DNA of 7,025 bases, taken from the NCBI GenBank assembly GCA_030691775.1, contig JAUYDN010000149.1:1-7025 (forward strand). Reading direction: 5' to 3'. The DNA comes from Dehalococcoidia bacterium. GTDB taxonomy: Bacteria; Chloroflexota; Dehalococcoidia; Dehalococcoidales; Fen-1064. This document shows, in pieces, positions 5,403 to 7,025 of the stretch. Under the pieces are notes generated by a model. It ran no database searches, was not told the origin of the DNA, and saw nothing but the letters and a program-made list of their open reading frames with translations. Within the stretch, counting starts at the first letter, position 1; each line of letters begins with the position of its first letter. The position numbers and the translations under genes are program-made.

Positions 5403-6220
5403 CCACCACGGAGAGTAAAGCCAAGATAAGAATCGAAAACCTCTCGCTGTCATTTGGCGGAGTGAAAGCGCTCAGCGATGTCAGCGTCGATGTGCGGGAG
5501 AACGAAATCCTGGCGATTATCGGGCCCAATGGTGCGGGTAAGACCTGCCTGCTGAACTGTATCAACGGTTTTTACAAGCCTCAATCGGGTAAAATCAGCT
5601 ACGAAGGGCGGGACATCACACGCATCCGCCCCGACCTGGCAGCGAAGCTTGGACTGGCACGCACCTTCCAGAACATCGAGCTGTATTCCGGGCTGTCAAC
5701 ATTGGATAACCTGATGGCGGCGCGGCACATCCTGATGAAGCAAAACTTTGTTACCGGCGGGGTATTTTATGGTCCGGCGCAGAAGGAAGAAATCGTGCAC
5801 CGCCGCGTTGTCGAGGATATTATCGACTTCCTGGAGATGGAGCCGATACGCAAAAAAGTGGTCGGCGCGCTCCCTTACGGCCTGCGAAAGCGGGTGGAGC
5901 TTGGCAGGGCATTAGCGATGGAACCGAAGGTGCTTCTCCTCGACGAACCGATGGCGGGCATGAACCTCGAAGAGAAGGAAGACATCGCGCGGTTTATCAT
6001 CGATATTTTCGAGGGACAGGGTGATACTTACCCGGAGTCGCCCGTCCTGCGCGATGGTGTTAACTGCATCGTCCTCATCGAGCATGATATGGGCGTGGTG
6101 ATGGACCTCGCCGACCGCATCGTGGTGCTGGACTTCGGCAAAAAGATTGCGCAAGGCACGCCGGAAGAGGTTAAAAACAACCCGCAGGTAATTTCCGCCT
6201 ACCTGGGTAAAGAAGGATAG
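5399..6220 (+). CDS. livG: LivG-type ABC transporter ATP-binding protein (branched-chain amino acid type)
   Basis: This cytoplasmic ATPase subunit would power a HAAT-type importer of branched-chain amino acids or related substrates such as carboxylates or amides. Over 273 aa it shows Walker A GPNGAGKT (42-49), Q-loop Q91 in ARTFQNIELY, the LivG-style signature LPYGLRKRVELGRAL (158-172) in place of LSGGQ, Walker B VLLLDEPMAG (178-187, E183 catalytic) and switch H229 in LIEHDM. The ending NNPQVISAYLG is typical of LivG. It is longer than E. coli LivG (about 255 aa), mainly from an insert around 206-222 (GQGDTYPESPVLRDG) between Walker B and the switch strand. I recall similar inserts in Chloroflexota relatives. 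GGAGA lies 6 nt before ATG, and the start overlaps the preceding stop as ATGA. No permease, LivF or binding protein lies in the window, so its membrane partners must be elsewhere. Confidence 0.95.
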   Translation: MTTTESKAKIRIENLSLSFGGVKALSDVSVDVRENEILAIIGPNGAGKTCLLNCINGFYKPQSGKISYEGRDITRIRPDLAAKLGLARTFQNIELYSGLSTLDNLMAARHILMKQNFVTGGVFYGPAQKEEIVHRRVVEDIIDFLEMEPIRKKVVGALPYGLRKRVELGRALAMEPKVLLLDEPMAGMNLEEKEDIARFIIDIFEGQGDTYPESPVLRDGVNCIVLIEHDMGVVMDLADRIVVLDFGKKIAQGTPEEVKNNPQVISAYLGKEG

Positions 6221-6530
6221 CCTCCTCTGTCATTCCCGCGCAACTTGTCCCGTACCACGATACGGGAGCAGGAATCCACAAAGAATACTCTAACAGTTGG
6301 GTACGACCCCGCCCTCAGGGCGACCTCGAGGAGCTTGTCTCAAAATGATTTTACGATTATAGAGCGTTGTTCTACTCTGGATACCAGCCTTCGCGGGTAT
6401 GACAGTTTTGTAGATGTTGGATTCCAGCTTTTGCTGGAATCCAACATCTCTCTTTGTCATTGTCGGGCTTGACCCGACAATCCAGGCAATTTTCGGACAG
6501 GCTCCGAGGGTCGCCCCTGCAATATCAATC
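6221..6530. repeat. Intergenic cluster of REP-like palindromes
   Basis: Several members of the TCATTCCCGC...GCGGGAATCCAG type of dispersed palindrome are packed together. At 6229-6280 the outer arms ATTCC (6232-6236) and GGAAT (6271-6275) enclose TCCCGTA/TACGGGA (6248-6267). At 6310-6322 lies CGCCCT-C-AGGGCG. A degenerate copy in opposite orientation occupies 6377-6404. A perfect 17-bp stem spans 6412-6449, and 6456-6485 has a 9-bp stem (6459-6467 with 6473-6481). Reading frames through this DNA are repeat artefacts. No T-tract follows any stem closely, so a classical terminator for the ABC gene is not evident. Confidence 0.75.
6412..6449. repeat. Perfect 17-bp inverted repeat with TTTT loop
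   Basis: Positions 6412-6428 are the exact reverse complement of 6433-6449, with the loop at 6429-6432. The core is TTGGATTCCAGC. It is the strongest hairpin in the window and belongs to the surrounding REP-like cluster. Confidence 0.85.
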
Positions 6531-6559
6531 TTGACATACCTGTGTAGAACGCATACATT
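6531..6559 (+). promoter_or_regulatory. Sigma-70-type promoter for the methyltransferase gene
   Basis: A perfect -35 hexamer TTGACA (6531-6536) is followed by an ideal 17-bp spacer and TACATT (6554-6559, 4 of 6 to TATAAT). The -10 hexamer abuts the ATG at 6560. Transcription would therefore begin around 6565-6567, inside the apparent coding start, which implies a leaderless message or a start downstream of the ATG. Confidence 0.5.
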
Positions 6560-7025
6560 ATGAGCGTGGAAAACGAACCGGTACCCCGCCTCTACACCGA
6601 CCTCTCCTCGTGGTGGCAGTTGCTCTCCGAGCCAGCCCATTACGCGGAGGAAGCCGGGTTCTACAGTAAACTCATGGTGGGAAAATCGCGCATCACGCTG
6701 AACGCCGTATTGGAGTTGGGTAGCGGAGGGGGAATAACGCCTCCCACCTGAAAAAGCACTTCAAGATGACGCTGGTCGACCGGTCTCCGGGCATGCTCGC
6801 CGTCAGCCGCGGACTTAATCCGGAATGTAAACACCTTCAGGGCGATATGCGCTCTGTACGTCTGGGGCGACTGTTTGACACGGTCTTCATCCAGGATGCC
6901 ATCAGCTATATCACCACGCGGGAAGACCTGCGTCTTGTCATCGAGACTGCATATTTACACTGTCAGCCCGGTGGCACGGCTCTTTTTCACCCCGATTTTA
7001 CGAGGGAAACCTTTGAACCGGGCAC
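6560..7025 (+). pseudogene. Class I SAM-dependent methyltransferase, broken by a one-base frameshift and cut by the window end
   Basis: The first frame (6560-6751) encodes the N-terminal cap, PRLYTDLSSWWQLLSEPAHY, then the start of the SAM-binding motif I, VLELGSGGG, and runs into TGA at 6749-6751. The adjacent frame, open from 6733 to the window end, continues the same protein: NNASHLKKHFKMTLVDRSPG (motif I end and post-I acidic Asp), GDMRSVRLG (motif II), FDTVFIQDAISYITT, then CQPGGTALFHPDF. Joining LELGSGGG to NNASHL restores a continuous Rossmann methyltransferase and needs one extra base in or beside the G5 run at 6728-6732. The cause could be a real mutation or a homopolymer sequencing/assembly error. 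The substrate is not predictable. No Shine-Dalgarno precedes ATG 6560; GTG 6566 coincides with the predicted transcription start and could be a leaderless start. The C-terminus lies beyond the window. Confidence 0.8.

Noticed and set aside
6221..6485. CRISPR array
   Set aside because: The repeats are palindromes of differing sequence, spacing and orientation, not identical direct repeats with uniform spacers.
6245..6640. Reading frames through the 6221-6530 cluster on both strands
   Set aside because: They translate palindromic repeats, and the minus-strand one overlaps the methyltransferase start. No family motifs are seen.

Overview
This window looks like a piece of an anaerobic Chloroflexota (Dehalococcoidia-like) genome, probably an environmental assembly. 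That placement is an inference from protein style: a stand-alone AICAR transformylase, a Gre factor with an extra N-terminal domain, a geranylgeranyl-reductase-type flavoprotein and a LivG-like ATPase with an insert. The hairpin-rich intergenic DNA also fits. No rRNA, tRNA or CRISPR array is visible.

Layout. 1-371: gene-free, packed with short perfect hairpins and fragments of dispersed repeats. 372-1475 (-): AICAR formyltransferase without the IMP cyclohydrolase domain. 1476-2140: gene-free and comparatively AT-rich from about 1780, holding a MITE-like repeat and an inverted repeat followed by a T-tract. 2145-2685: an IS200-type insertion sequence with an intact Y1/HUH transposase on the minus strand and matching hairpins at both ends. 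2721-4776 (+): a probable two-gene operon, FAD oxidoreductase then Gre-family factor, 22 nt apart. 4777-5120: gene-free. 5127-6220 (+): a small four-cysteine protein overlapping a LivG-type ABC ATPase by ATGA. 6221-6559: a cluster of REP-like hairpins ending in a promoter-like sequence. 6560 to the end (+): a SAM-dependent methyltransferase broken by a one-base frameshift and cut by the window edge.

The genes do not form one obvious pathway. They are housekeeping or accessory genes (purine synthesis, isoprenoid or lipid redox chemistry, transcript cleavage, transport, methylation) separated by repeat-rich spacers. The most unusual points are the Gre factor fused to what resembles a tyrosine-recombinase core-binding domain, the four-Cys protein coupled to an orphan LivG-like ATPase, the frameshift in the SAM-binding loop of the methyltransferase, and the covarying end hairpins of the insertion sequence. 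I found no clear sign of a wholly new multi-gene system.
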